From NCBI GenBank assembly GCA_022606425.2, contig JAHDVF020000867.1:476713-540712 (forward strand): 64,000 nt of DNA. The letters run 5' to 3'. Under the pieces are notes generated by a model, which worked only from the letters and a program-made list of their open reading frames with translations, was not told the DNA's origin and ran no database searches. The number at the start of each line of letters is the position of its first letter. Position 1 is the stretch's first letter. This stretch comes from Lepidostoma basale (lineage: Eukaryota; Arthropoda; Insecta; Trichoptera; Lepidostomatidae). Made by a program: the position numbers and the translations under genes. Shown here piece after piece: positions 10,950 to 24,058 of the stretch.

Positions 10950-11105
10950 ACGAATGAAAAAACTTATGTTTTTCTAGAAGTTTTATTATATTATGACATG
11001 TTTCGCCCTTCTAAGACATTTGATAATGCCTTAGAAGGGCGAAACATGTCATAATATAATAAAACTTCTAGAAAAACATAAGTTTTTTCATTCGTATTAA
11101 TTATC
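10946..11105. repeat. long near-perfect inverted repeat (hairpin element)
   Basis: Two arms of about 70 bp, nearly identical in reverse complement, meet around 11018-11023. The outer part reads TTAATACGAATGAAAAAAC and the inner part GACATGTTTCGCCCTTCTAA. The inner arm read outward gives TTGATAATG-CCTTAGAAGG-GCGAAACATGTC, close to a hammerhead core. Related words are at 27010-27100, 28690-29225, 37610 and 48411. It is a fold-back or head-to-head duplicated short element. Confidence 0.85.
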
Positions 11106-11469
11106 TAAAAATAAGTCTTTATTTCTCCCATACTCCTTTGCCTTGCCCTTGACAAGGGAATAAGAGATCCATTACCTGTCCAAAAAGATACCCCTTCATA
11201 CAGGTTCAAGGCAGGGATGAAGATTAAAGTAACCCTTGCTACTCTCGGGACATGCAGTCTGTGTAATTAATTATACTATTCCAGCTCATAATATAATATA
11301 AATAGGCAAAAACCCGGATGTAATCAAATAGAGAAAGATAATATTTGGAAGTATTTTGAGTTAATTGTTAAATTTTAAACATGCTTGATATAGATAGATT
11401 CACATTAAAAGTTAAAAGTTATTCTTCTTCTTCTTCTTTTGATAGATCTGACGATCTGTGACACAGAAA

Positions 11470-11988
11470 TCATATCTCGTCGGATGATGAGATCCAGCTG
11501 TCCCTCCATCTCTTAGGCGGTCTTCCAGGTGGGCGGTGTCCGGAAGGGATTTCATAGGCGGCTGTATACGCGAGTCTGTCACCATCCATTCGGGCTACAT
11601 GGTCCCTCCAGTATCTTCTTCTGGATCTACTCCACTGAACGATATCCTCTATTTCGCAGGTTTTCCTTATGTCTGCGTTGCGGACACGATCTCGGAGGGT
11701 TTTTCCAGTAATTGATCTTAGGACCTTCATCTCCGATGTTCTAAGTAGTCCCTTGGTTCGCACAGTGTCAGCCCGCGTCTCTACAGCGTACGTCATGATG
11801 GGTCGCACGCATGTTTTGTATATTCTGATCTTGCTGTCGATACGCATGTGCTTGTTTTTCCAGACCAGATTCTTCAGGCATCCTGACACGGCAGAGGCTT
11901 TACTGACTTGTTCACGTACTTCGGTATAAAGGTCACTTTGGCTGCAGATCTCCACTCCCAAATACCTGAAACTCATCACCTGCTCCAA
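11470..11988 (-). pseudogene. C-terminal part of the RTE-type polymerase after a frameshift
   Basis: 172 codons in a different frame continue the polymerase: FRYLGVEICSQ, RIYKTCVRPIMTYAVETR, RRYWRDHVARMDGDR, and the family-typical GHRPPGRPPKRWRDSW close to the end. It overlaps the upstream frame by 13 bp, locating the indel at about 11976-11990. Confidence 0.85.
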
Positions 11989-14286
11989 GGTATATCATCA
12001 ACAGTCAGTTTACATCTTGCAGGTTGCCTAGATATAGTGAGACTTTTTGTTTTGTTGACTGATATAGCCATATTTAGCCTTTGGGATACTGTGTGGAATT
12101 TGTACAACATTCTTTGCAGGTCATCTTCAGACTCTGCTATTAATGCGGCATCGTCCGCATAGCAAATGACATTCACAGTTTTACTGCCCATTTTATAACC
12201 TAGTCCCAGGCCAGCTACCTCTTCTATAATTTCGTCCATAATAAGATTGAACAGAAAGGGGCTCAAACTATCTCCCTGTCTTATACCATTGCTTGTAGGA
12301 ATTTCCCTAGACAGTTCATTGTCAACCTTAATTTTCGTTTTGCAATTGGTATATAGATCTTGGACAGTCTTTATCAATGTATTGGATATTCCTCCTTCCT
12401 GTAATTTTCTTACAATATCTCTTAACAACACCCTGTCAAATGCCTTAGTCAGATCGACAAAACATATATAGGCTACTTTATTATATTCAATTGCTTTCTC
12501 TTTCAGTTGCCTCAGAATGAAGATTGCATCTGTTGTGGAGCGATTTCGTCGAAAACCCTGCTGTTCTTCCCTATTCGTTATCTTTTGCTCAAGTTTCGTT
12601 TTCAGAATACTTGTAAATAGCTTAAGCATTGTGCATAATAAGGAGATACCTCTGTAGTTCTCTAGGTTTTTCTTTTGCCCTTTCTTAAATACAGGTGTTG
12701 TTATACTTATTCTCCATTCCTGTGGTATAGTTCCAGCGGCCAATATCCTGTTAAATATGTTTTGGATCTCTTTTATACATTCTACGCCAGAGTACTTAAT
12801 TAATTCATTGGGGATGTTATCGATTCCGGGAGCCTTCCTATTTTTCAGCTTCTTAATATGTGTCAGTGTCTCTATTTCACTGAATGTTTCTTCTACAGTA
12901 GCTTCAATTGTCGGGTATCCGTGCCCCGGGTCCATAGAATAGAGTTGTTTGAAGTACCTTTCCCATTCATCAATTGGAATTTTTGTTGTCTGAGTGTATT
13001 CATTGATAGGCTTTCTTTGGTTTTTAAGTAGTTTCCACACTTTTCTTTGGGCACCATGAAGGTCATATTCCATATCTTTTGAGAATTTGGCCCAATATTC
13101 TGTTTTTATTTTCTTGATTTCCGCGTTGACTCTGTTTCTAGTATTCTTATATTTGCGGTATTCTTCTGGTGTGGGGTTGCTCTTATATGTTAAGTAGCTT
13201 TGTCTTTTTTCTTTGGCCAGGGTTTTAATTTCTTCAGTAAACCATGGTTTGGGTTTGGTCATTGAATTAATGTTAATATTTCTTTTCCCCAGTGCTTCCG
13301 AGGCGGCGTCGTTAATGTTGGTTTTAATTTTCTCCCATGCCTGTTCCAAAGTATTATGTTCTCCTATGCGATTATCTTTAATTTTCTGTAATATTCGATT
13401 TCTGTAAAGATATTTTGTACTCTCGTCTTCCAATGATTCAATATTATATTTTTCAATGTATCTAGGGGGCTTTCTTATTTTCTGAGGTCGCTTCATAATC
13501 ATTTTGCATAACACCAATTGGTGGTCCGACCCAATGTTTGCCGAACTCAAGGATCGGACATCCAATATTTGTGTAGGGTGTATTGCTCTATTGGTGATAA
13601 TAAAGTCAATCATTGATTTATCGCCCCTTGAGTTCAGGAAAGTGTATTTATGTTGCATCTTATGATTATAATAGGTGTTGGCAATTCTTAGTTCATTGCA
13701 TGCACAAAAGTCGATCAAGCTCTCTCCGTTTGCATTTATATCGGACTCATTAAACCTTTGCTTGACTCCATCTAAGATGCTGTCACCAACTCTGGCATTA
13801 AGATCACCCAGAATAATAGTCTTCTCTGACTGGGGTGTATTGTCAATAGCATTTTGTAAATTATTATAGAAATCTTCCGTGTCGTCCTTTGGTTTTGTGA
13901 TATCTGGTGCGTATACGCTAATCAGATGTACCTTCTTAGAGTTGAGATCAATCGTCACTTTTAGAATCCTGTCATTAATATATTCGATATTTTCAATGTG
14001 GTCCTCGTATCTCTCGTGTAATAGGAGGCCAACTCCTGAGTGGGCTCTTTCGGTTTTCTTTTTCCCACTGTATACAAATATGTAATTGGAGAACTTTGAT
14101 GTTCCGTTCCCTCTCTTTTTAGTTTCTGACAAGGCACATATATCGATATTGTGGTTATTTAGTTCCATTATGATCTCCTGATCTCTTTTATTCCAAGACA
14201 CTATGTTCCAGCATGCTATCCTTGTGGTATTTAATTTCCGAAATCGTTTGTTCCTTTTCAATGCCGAGGTCTTTTTCCAGGTTATC
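11976..14286 (-). pseudogene. endonuclease-reverse transcriptase ORF of the RTE-type element (main frame)
   Basis: About 769 codons remain open. The apurinic-type endonuclease comes first: RIACWNIVSWNKR, ICALSETK, HLISVYAPD, GDLNARVGD and SDHQLVLCK are all recognisable. The reverse transcriptase follows: KAPGIDNIPNELIK, NYRGISLLC, FVDLTKAFDRV, NGIRQGDSLSPFLFN, and the catalytic ICYADDAALIAES. The frame ends at 11976 because of a one-base shift; the C-terminal part continues in another frame to 11470 (next entry). Apart from this shift and the missing start codon the catalytic motifs look intact, which points to a fairly young insertion. Confidence 0.85.
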
Positions 14287-14296
14287 AAAAGTTATT

Positions 14297-14580
14297 ACTG
14301 ATTATAATTGTTTTAAGAGTAGAAAATCTTGTAAAAAGAGAGCTCTTTGTGAAGCATTAACCTCAAATTAGCTATTAGATGTTGAAGAACAGAAAAGAAA
14401 GGGGTGTCATACTGTAATGCACATGTTGTGTTATGAAGATACGAGTATAATAGGTGGGACTCATATCTTCCGTTTGTACTTAAGAGAGCTTAAATTCCAG
14501 CGATAAATAAGTCACAAGGATAAAGTTTTGAACATACTAGGATCCGTTTGCCTAATCTAGTGTTTAGTCATGGTCAATTA
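14297..14580. other. non-coding interval between two transposons
   Basis: AT-rich sequence with no recognised gene or repeat. Confidence 0.4.
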
Positions 14581-15347
14581 TACAGGGAACGGCAAAATAA
14601 TCTGACAGTTTTAAGGTAGAAACAATACAAAAATTAAAAGTGATGCAAAATGTTTTATTGCTTGTTACAGAAGGATGTTTATGTAAATTAATGAAAATAA
14701 CACCAGAACAACCGATTTCGCTCGTTTAACATCGGAGGATAACGTCCTTTAAATGATGTCCTTCTTTGACCAATCATTCACATGCATTCTCTAGCATTGC
14801 AGGAGGCAGGTTGGTGATTTTGGCTTATGGCTTCTTTCACTTCATCCAGTGTGCGGGGTTTGGTTGTGAAAACTTTTGCTTTAAGGAACCCCCACAAGAA
14901 AAAATCACAACTGCTAAGGTCTGGGGAACAAGCTGGCCATGCATTGTCCCAAAAACGCGAGATGACTTGGCCAAGAAACTTGCTTCTCAAAAAGTCCATC
15001 ACCTCATTGGTTCTATGGGCAGTTGCCCCATCCTCCTGAGGAGTGAAATTCATGGATCAGGAAATTTTGCAACAACAACAGATAACATTGCAAATTGACC
15101 GTAACGGTTCGACCACCCTCTTTAAAGAAGTATGGCCCAATGACACAACTTTTTGTTACACCACACCACACAGTAGCCTTAGGACTATGCAGAGGACGTT
15201 CATGCAGTCCTTCAGGATTTGGACAACAAATGTACGGTGCTCGCTACTAAAAATGTCCACGCGTCTGAAACGCGCCTATCTCCACCACCCCCCACCGCTC
15301 AACAGTACGGCAGCAAAAACCGTCAGATCATTTTGCCGCTCCCTGTA
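14581..15347 (-). mobile_element. internally deleted mariner-like element with TIRs and TA duplication
   Basis: CAGGGAACGGCAAAATAATC at 14583 and its inverse ending at 15345 (GATCATTTTGCCGCTCCCTG) form TIRs of about 30 bp with few mismatches, flanked by TA on both sides. Inside, a minus-strand frame (14778-15053) encodes transposase C-terminal sequence: QEDGATAHRTNEVMDFL, PACSPDLSSCDFFLWGFLK and KVFTTKPRTLDEVK. At about 763 bp it is little more than half the length of a full mariner (about 1.3 kb), and the N-terminal half of the transposase is gone. Confidence 0.88.
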
Positions 15348-15944
15348 TGTGGCTTTTTCACGGTATCGGAAACGCGAAAACATTAAAGTCCGTACATCTG
15401 AAACAAGTTTTCGGGGAAAACTTTATCAACAATTTAAAATGACAGTCTTTAAACATTAATGAACCCAAAACACTTTAAGCTGATCTTGCTCCATTCGATA
15501 TTACCAAAATATAGAAGTTGGTTTACATCTGTGAATATTTCACGGGTTGCAACTAATAATTATATATAGGTCATTAGTCAGGGGGAATATCTTAACAACA
15601 TGTAAGGCGTGTCAATAATAAATTTAAAATACGCATTATATGTACATGTTTATTTAATGGAGTAAAACAAGAACCAAAACATGATGACATACTCCCCACA
15701 CATATTTACAAACGCCTTTGAAGGCCTTAACAGTATATAGGATAAAATATAAACAAAATGTTCAGCAATTTACAGTACTATTATAATATATTACGGTGAC
15801 GAGGTAAGCCTCCGCGCAGATTCAATATTCAATATTGCAAAGGGTTTTGCCAACCACCAGGTTTATCATTCAATATTCAATCTGCTGGCACAACATCCAC
15901 TATCATCATCACAGAGTACTTCAGTTTATGTGAAGAGGAGGCAA
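15348..15944. other. intergenic and 3' flank of the MOSPD-like gene
   Basis: AT-rich. Two copies of a short word (TTCAATATTCAATMTTGC-like) occur at 15819-15837 and 15872-15885. Nothing else is supported. Confidence 0.4.
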
Positions 15945-17024
<1,080 letters not shown>

Positions 17025-17234
17025 TTAAATGTCCGGGATTATGAAAACACAGAAAATAGTATTAATATAAGAAAAAGTGACTCGCAACGTAATACTGACT
17101 GACAACGAATTGGAAATAATAAAACATCGTAAAAACCATAGAAGACAGAACAAGTTTAATATACACAACAAAGTTCAGGTGTCAAAGAAAAAAAAAACAA
17201 TAAAGTAATATGCACAGAAATATTGCACAATGTT

Positions 17235-17740
17235 TTATAGACAGACAGGATGAGCAAATTTAAGCCCATCGAGACGGTCAAATTCATTCAACGTTTCCAT
17301 TCTAGGGATCAGTTTCCAGTAAAATTTTTCATCTCGTCCTCCACTACGCTTGACCTTCTGCTGCCTTATTCAGCTCAACATGTGAGACGCAGTTCATGTT
17401 CTCGCACACCTGTTTCAGATTTTCAAGTCGGGGGGTTGTAAAATACTTATTCTTCTTTTTCAGCTTATTCCCGCCCACTCTTGAAGAAAGACCTCCTCCA
17501 TTTGCTTCCTCGTCACTCTGTCTTGTACAGACTGCATCCAGGTTATTCCGACATGTCTGTTCAGGTCATCCTTCTACCGTAGTTGCGCTCGCCCTGCACT
17601 TATTTTTGCCGTCCACGATCTCCAAGTCAGCAGTTTTCTTGTTAATTTTTCGTCCGAGCTTCTAGCTACGTGACCTGCCCATTGCCACTTTAAAGTCGTT
17701 ACCCGGTGGATGATGTCAGTGACCTTTGCTTTTCTCCGCT
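17235..17740 (-). mobile_element. non-LTR 3' tail relic
   Basis: Read on the minus strand from about 17695, broken frames give a KWQWAGHVARSSDE motif, RSWTAKISAGRAQLR, and QDRVTRKQMEEVFLQEWAG near 17480-17530. This is the same post-RT order as the fragment at 20-517. Stops and frameshifts are frequent. Confidence 0.55.
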
Positions 17741-18029
17741 TATTCCTAATTTATTTTCCTCCTTAGAGTTCTTTCGAGTCTTATAGATTATTTTTTAATA
17801 AGATTCTTTGTAATTTGCTAATAATTGGGGATAAGCGTGTCATTTGACTAGGCGATTTTAATCTGTACTCGGCACAGAGCAGGGATGTTGATGAGGAGAT
17901 CACTTTTATGTGTTCGGTGCTGGGACTCGTCCAGTGCAATGGCATTCTGAATACCAAACAATGAATGATTAGGTATCCGTTTCTCGAGGCGAATCTCCCC
18001 TCACGAAAAAGGACTCTTACCATCCTGCT

Positions 18030-19400
18030 TTAAATTATGACTTGATTATAGAGACTTCGAGACCACATTCTAGGGTCCCTACTGCGGACACGGTATCATG
18101 GAGGGGCTGGAATTTTTCCAATGGTGATTTCAGTTTCCTCTATGATGCACTTTTTCAGGCAAACTGGGATCAACTTCGCTCTATAACAGACGTGAATGAG
18201 GCCGTACAAGTTTTTTATGACATTGTGTATTCTTGTTTTGATGATTGCTTCCCTAGGAAACCCCCGGCTACCACTAATAGACGATATCCGAGGTGGTTCA
18301 CTCGAGATATTATCAGTGACATCAGAATGAAACATAGTTACCACAAAAAGTGGAAGTCTTCTGGTAATTCATATTACTACACTCTCTTTAGTAGTCTTCG
18401 AGCTATGGTAAAACGTAAAATTAGATCTTCTTTCAAATCATATATCCAACATTGGAGCCGATATCTTGAGAAATCCCAATAATTTTTGGAAATATATAGA
18501 CTCCAAACGCCATGATGGTGGAGTTATTGATACAATGACGTGGCAAGGTCAAGAGGTTCACCATAGAGAAGTTGTGAATGTGTTCGCTGAACACTTTAAA
18601 TCTGTGTTCAGTACTCTATCAAATGAGGCAGTCCATGCTGATTCGCAGAATACGACTCAAGGTGCTCAAGATATTTCCATAGATGTTTTCAGGGAACGTG
18701 AAGTCTTCAAGGCTATTTATCAACTCAAAAACACGAATTCATTAGGCCCGGATTTTGTTCCAACCTTTATATTAAAAGGTTGCAATCACATTTTCAAAAA
18801 ACCACTGTCAATTATATTTAATCAATCGCTACAAACGGGTTGCTCTATGTAATAGTTCCATTAAAATGCTTGGATTTGTTTTTAGGAATGCCAAGATATT
18901 TTCGAACACACAGGTACTTCGGGTGTTGTATAATTCCCTGGTAAGAAGTCGGTTGTAATATATAGTTCGCTTATTTGGTCACCGCCTGGGATTCGATATT
19001 CTCTGATGGTGGAGCGGTGCAGAAAAAAATTCTGCGCTTTCTTTACCTCAGGGAGCGCGGTTATTACCCGTGGCTCTTTCCGACTGAATTCTTACTAGGT
19101 ATGCTAAGCTACCATCACTGGAGAGAAGGAGGAATATTCACTTGGGAGTTCACTTCTTTCGGCTGATTGGCGGCCATATACAAAACTCGGATGTCCTGAG
19201 TGATGTAGGTCTATTTGTCCCTGATAATTACCTTCGTCAAAGACAGCACAGATTGTTTTATTTGCCGTGCTGCAGAACCAACCTGCCAATGGTTATGCCT
19301 GTGGGTAGAGCAATCTTATTGCTTAATCGGGTCGCCTCGGAGGTCGACATATTTCGTGAAAGTGTGAGTTGCCTCAGGGATGCAATATCAATGTTGTGAT
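18030..19400 (+). mobile_element. jockey-like non-LTR relic with internal deletion
   Basis: 18042-18482 encodes the stretch between endonuclease and RT: W.FSNGDFSFLYDALFQANW, then YPRWFTRDIISDIRMKHSY and KWKSSGNSYYY. After a frameshift, 18466-18852 continues with NPNNFWKYIDSKR and FAEHFKSVFS. The RT core is missing; from about 18865 the text resumes in the post-RT region (IKMLGFVFRNAKIF and VLRVLYNSLVRSRL), with the C-terminal frame to about 19399 (RVASEVDIFRESVSCLRDAI). This suggests deletion of the polymerase core in an old copy. Confidence 0.75.
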
Positions 19401-19639
19401 TGTTATCTCTGACGCCGTAGTGTTTATGTATTTTGTTATTATAAAAAATGTTATTTTGAAAATATGTATATCTAATTATGTAATTTTGAGATTGCAGACG
19501 ATTTGGACGCATCTGTAATGTTTGTAATCTTTATAAATTAATAAATGAAATGAAATAAATAAACGAAATGAAAATGAGCATGGCTCTTTGGGTCACTCTT
19601 AGTTTCTCGGCACTTTGTTTGGACAATGTTATAGTTTCG

Positions 19640-19790
19640 AGTGGTAAAATTACTAATCAACACGCCGTTTCTTCGAAGGGGTGGGCAGAAATAATGGATC
19701 ACCTCACTTTTATTTCTTGACATACTTCTCTCGTTTCTCAACATTCATACGAGTCATACACCCACGCCGATTTCTCCGACTCAGCACGCG
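19640..19790 (-). repeat. non-LTR 3' UTR relic (CGCCGT..GGGTAGGCAGA family)
   Basis: CACGCCGTTTCTTCGAAGGG, GTGGGCAGAAATAATGG and TTCTTGACATACTTCTCTCG align in order with the 3' end of the element at 53118 and with 41815-41930. It is the 3' tail of the same family on the minus strand, more diverged than the other two. Confidence 0.7.
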
Positions 19791-20219
19791 GGCGATATTT
19801 AATTATATTCTCGGTCTTTTCTATATTTTATTCCGTTTACATCGTTAACATATGTATGTTTTCTTTAAACTCCAGTAAATCACGCGTCAGAGCTAACAAG
19901 CACCATTTTCGTTATATATAATTCAATTAATAGAAGAGAGTATCTAGGTATCTTGGTAAATCAAAATGTTGAATTGATGGTTTCATTGAAGTACATTTGT
20001 CGAAACTTCAATCGACGTGATACAATATTTAAATTAGAGTTATCATGATTGAAATTTATTATTGTATTGGTGTGTACGAATTCTGAAGAAATCGGTAAAG
20101 AGTTGCTATGTATTCGACTAGTCAGACATTAGATCGAAGGTATTATATGACATTTGGGCAGACAGAGTTACTGAGTAACCCACCTACAGCTTTAATATAC
20201 CAATGTCAGGCACATGAAA

Positions 20220-20750
20220 TAAATGCGTAGAATTTCACGGTTGGCAGATATGTTATTTGAGATCTTGACTAATGTTTTGGGGATCATTGTAGTCTCCATC
20301 TTCAGGGTAGCCTCACGAGCAGTCAACGTCAGGGAGTGACGATGCGTCACTCCCTGACGTTGACCGCTGGGTTGTACTGCATTTTTTCAGGTTGTACAAA
20401 TAGCTTGAATTGAAATTTTTTATCAGTGGTAAAAGCCTTAATAAGCTCGCGTGTCTTCTTTTCGAGTGCGGTTACGATTTACACATTTTTATATCAGTGT
20501 CCAGTAGAGTAAGCAACTTGTGCACATATTTATGGGTATCAATCATAACAGTGGCGAGAATTACAAATTTCTCACTATCCCAAAGATCGCACGTTCTCCA
20601 TTTGTCATATTTGAGGAAACCAAGTTTGAAGAGTTCGAAACATTTACAATATTGTTGATTGTCTCAAGTAGGCTTTATCGAGTATATCAGAGAAAACACA
20701 TATTCACAGATTACCGTCATCTGTCAGATTGAAGAATGAATGTCAAAATG
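20220..20750 (-). mobile_element. Penelope-like element relic
   Basis: On the minus strand a frame near 20400-20640 reads KFVILATVMIDTHKYVHKLL followed by TLLDTD, matching the LPADKGNATVVMD...L..LL.D start of Penelope polyproteins. At 20270-20325 the plus strand carries GGGATCATTGTAGTCTCCAT, the inverse of the CTGAAGATGGAGACTACAAT terminus. A 19-bp perfect hairpin (GTCAGGGAGTGACG...CGTCACTCCCTGAC) lies at 20326-20362. Confidence 0.65.
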
Positions 20751-20879
20751 TTGTATTGATATGTGCAAAAGTGCCCTTATATGAATATTTTACTCATCAT
20801 CTGCCTTCTGATTATTGCAGAAATCTATTATAACGTATCTTGGAATGTTTATCGAAGACAAAAAAAATAAATATCGACT

Positions 20880-22289
20880 ATGACCGAATATACGAGTAGT
20901 AATATTTGCCGCGTATGTTTAAAACCGGGAGAAACCATGATGTCAATATACGAATACGACGATGTTTTGAAATACGTGGATAAAATTAATTATTGTACTC
21001 AAATAAATATAACAGAATTTGACGGTTATCCTTCATCTATATGCAATGGTTGCCAAACTGAATTGTTAATCGCTTATAGCTTTGTTGTAAAGTGTCAGGA
21101 CTCCGATAAATGTTTACGCGACTCTTGCATTAAGATCGAGGTCAAAGAGGAAGTTAACGCCTCCGAACACAGTTTTAGTGGTCGCGATGATCATGATGGT
21201 ATGGACGACGTGAAAGAAAGAAAACGTAAAATCCCAGGGACCAGGAAGAGGAGGAATGAGGCATATGTGAAAAAGTTGAAATTAAAAAAAGAGATGAAAT
21301 CGTTGCAGTGTGCGATATGCGGCCTCGTGGTAGCCAGTAGGTCTGCCATGGTCATCCACACGAGGCGCCACACGGGGGAGAAGCCCTTCCAGTGCGGGCG
21401 CTGCGGCGCTCGCTTCACGCAGGCTGGCTCTCTCAAGGTGCACGAGCAGCGCCGCCACCCCAGCGGCCCCCCCGCCACGCGCCCTCGCCCATTTGGCTGC
21501 GCGCATTGCGGCCGATCCTTTTTTCGGAAGAGAGATTTGGAAATCCACACTCGCACTCACACGGGTGAGGCACCCCATGAGTGCGCCCAGTGCGGGCGGC
21601 GCTTCTCCCAGCTTGGCTCCCTTATCAGGCACCGCCGCATCCACACGGGGGAGCGGCCCTTCCGTTGCCCCGATGCCCGCTGTGGCAAGGCGTTCGCTGA
21701 CCGTTCTATGCTGAGCCAACACCGTTCCGTGCACAGCGAAGAGAAGGGCTTCCACTGTTTATTGTGCAAGAAGGCTGTCAAGTCTCAGAACACGCTGAAG
21801 AAGCACATGCGACTGCACGTGGAGGGCAAGCCAGTCATGTGCGAGCTGTGCGGCGCAGCGTTCAGCACGCGCGGCAACCTGCGCTCGCACGCACGGAGGC
21901 AGCACGGGGCCCCCTCGGGGCAGTGTGCGCAATGCGGGCGCCAGTGTGCTGACCTGCAGGAACACCTCCGCAGCCACTCAGGCGAGGCGGGCTACGTCTG
22001 CCAGCTGTGCGACAAGAAGTTTGTCCTGCGCCGCAGCCTGTCGCTGCACATGCACAAGCACAACAACGAGGGCAAGTTCTGCTGCGAGGAGGACGACTGC
22101 CGCAAGTCCTTTCCTCTCAGATACCTGCTGGACTTCCACCGCCTCAAGTACCATTCCAGTGAGACTCCGCACACTTGTGATATTTGCTCAAAAGGATTCT
22201 TGAGAATAGGGGATTTGACAAGACACAATAAAATCCATCATTCCCGTGTCATTGTTCAAAAAGGGGCGCCAACTACCCAGAATCCTTAA
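20880..22289 (+). CDS. ZAD-C2H2 zinc-finger protein 1 (469 aa, 11 fingers)
   Basis: A probable sequence-specific nuclear DNA-binding protein, single exon, ATG at 20880. The N-terminal ZAD (residues 9-85) shows [25 protein letters not shown] and [12 protein letters not shown], the four-cysteine zinc site used for dimerisation. A short acidic linker carries IKIEVKEE, a possible SUMO acceptor site. Eleven C2H2 fingers fill residues 141 to about 460, mostly with TGE(K/R)P linkers; fingers 5 and 10 have C-X4-C. Finger 8 ([18 protein letters not shown]) is C-X2-C-X9-H-X3-H, three residues short, and the same shortened finger occurs in the three neighbours. Targets are unknown. The ZAD and last finger are AT-rich while the finger array is strongly GC-rich. 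Confidence 0.95.
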   Translation: MTEYTSSNICRVCLKPGETMMSIYEYDDVLKYVDKINYCTQINITEFDGYPSSICNGCQTELLIAYSFVVKCQDSDKCLRDSCIKIEVKEEVNASEHSFSGRDDHDGMDDVKERKRKIPGTRKRRNEAYVKKLKLKKEMKSLQCAICGLVVASRSAMVIHTRRHTGEKPFQCGRCGARFTQAGSLKVHEQRRHPSGPPATRPRPFGCAHCGRSFFRKRDLEIHTRTHTGEAPHECAQCGRRFSQLGSLIRHRRIHTGERPFRCPDARCGKAFADRSMLSQHRSVHSEEKGFHCLLCKKAVKSQNTLKKHMRLHVEGKPVMCELCGAAFSTRGNLRSHARRQHGAPSGQCAQCGRQCADLQEHLRSHSGEAGYVCQLCDKKFVLRRSLSLHMHKHNNEGKFCCEEDDCRKSFPLRYLLDFHRLKYHSSETPHTCDICSKGFLRIGDLTRHNKIHHSRVIVQKGAPTTQNP

Positions 22290-24058
22290 GATTTCAGAAC
22301 ATCGAATGAAATACTCACAAACCATTGTAAAACGCAAATACAAGTTGAAGTAAATTGATTCACATTTCAATATAATCCAGTACCTATCTTGTATCTTAGT
22401 TGTCTTTCATGTGATGTTAATGGCGAGTTTACTTTTACTGGGCTAAATATTCATGTAAGCAGTTGAAAAGTCTTGGTAGAAGTACACTGTAGATTATGTA
22501 AATGTATGATTTCTTTAAACACAGTATGGTTGTTATAGATTCTTGCTCCTAATCTTCATCAGGGATCATATAAGAACTCAAATTGCCCTGATGAAGCTTA
22601 TGTGCAAGTGAATCAAAATATGAATATGAAAATTTAAATATGATCTTTGCAAAGGGTATGAGCAAGCAAAAGAGAAAGTAATATTTTGAAAAACAAAGCA
22701 TCTGAATGGGGAATGTGTTCAATGGACCATGAACAATTACTAATCAACAATTACTACTCAAAAGTGGAAAAAACAGTGTTCATTTATAAAAAATTCATCA
22801 TTATGGAATTCCAAACAACAAACACAAAAACATTTCAATTTGTGCAATTTCATTATTACTTGCGTACCACTGACTCCTTCATTCATTTTAACAAAGGGAT
22901 ATCAATGAAATGTTGTTTTGGAACAGTGTGAAATGTAATAGATGGACGTGTTACAAAGTGTACGTTTCAATCATGTATACATTAACTGGCCAATGTATGC
23001 GCTAACTATGAGTTTTAGTTTCAGTATACATTAAAGAATTTATGAAAACTAACTAGTTGTATGCATTTAGGGTTCAGTGTATGTCAAATTATTCTCATCG
23101 TCCACCCGTCTTTTATGGTTCACTGGAGTTACTATATTTTTTAAAAATATGTTAACTCCTATGGATTACAACAATGTTTCCTACAGACGTAAGAGGAATA
23201 GCCATTAGAGCTGAGCCTCTGTAAGCCAGAAGATCCAAGTCCAAGTCCAAGTGAACCATAAAAGATGGGTAGTAACCAAAATATACTAATCGTAGTTTTT
23301 GTTTATATGATGTTATTAATGTTGGTCGTTGAAATTTATTGCCAGAAGCTCATTGTAAATAATGAAAATATGATTTAAATCCGCCCTCCTTCAGATGAAA
23401 ATTCAGGGCCACCTGTGTAAACCATCCACCAAACCACCTTTTCAATAATGTTTCCATCAGAGGCAAGAGGAATAACTATTATAGCCGAACCCCTGTATGC
23501 CAGAAGTTACAAGTCCGATTAATGGAAAACAAATCTTTATTAGTTTTAGTTTTTTTAAGAACAAGTGGAATAAAACTAAATATTTATTATAGAAAAATTA
23601 TGCTTTATTTTTAATTTCATTATTTGTATTAAGTAGTAGTAGACAATAGATATTCATTATAAGTTAAATGGAGAATCAAAATGAACAAACTCAGAGCAGC
23701 TGGTTTGAAATATTCTTTTAGTGAAGAAACTGAATATTGCGGCCGATGCTTTGGTAAAATCTGCACTATCTTCCTATCTGTAAACTATTAATCAACCCTG
23801 GACATGACCCGGTTCCTTTATCGTAAGGAGCTATTTCTTCTGATAGGGCTGAGGATTGTGAACAGATTCTAATATCATTGGTTTAAATCCTTATTGCTAT
23901 TCTTTATTAATCAGAGAAACAAAATATTTCACTATGAAATGCATTTATATGAATACACAACTCTGTTTGACACCTTAATTGGTACGAAGCCGGGCTGTAA
24001 GATCTTGGCAGGAATACACATCGATCAACTGATGCTACTATGTATATTATTAATGAGA
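22290..24058. other. intergenic, AT-rich, with a diverged direct repeat
   Basis: No gene is supported. Two related segments occur at 23172-23245 and 23447-23518 (shared words AATGTTTCC, GGAATA, GCCAGAAG). Around 23100-23270, GTCTTTTATGGTTCACT and its inverse AGTGAACCATAAAAGAT form an imperfect long hairpin. Confidence 0.5.

Larger units (their letters stand above)
11414..14296 (-). mobile_element. RTE-type non-LTR retrotransposon, nearly complete, with 10-bp target duplication
   Basis: The element spans 11424-14286 and is flanked by AAAAGTTATT on both sides (11414-11423 and 14287-14296). On the minus strand its 3' end is the GAAGAAGAAGAAGAAT tail at 11421-11437. The size (2.86 kb), a single endonuclease-RT frame and a microsatellite-like tail fit the RTE group; assignment rests on layout only. 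The 5' end lacks an ATG near 14286, so it is slightly 5'-truncated or uses an upstream start. Confidence 0.88.

Noticed and set aside
21191..22228. Long open frames antisense to the first ZAD gene, and similar ones opposite the other three
   Set aside because: They are shadows of GC-rich zinc-finger repeats; reading frame and composition follow the sense fingers.
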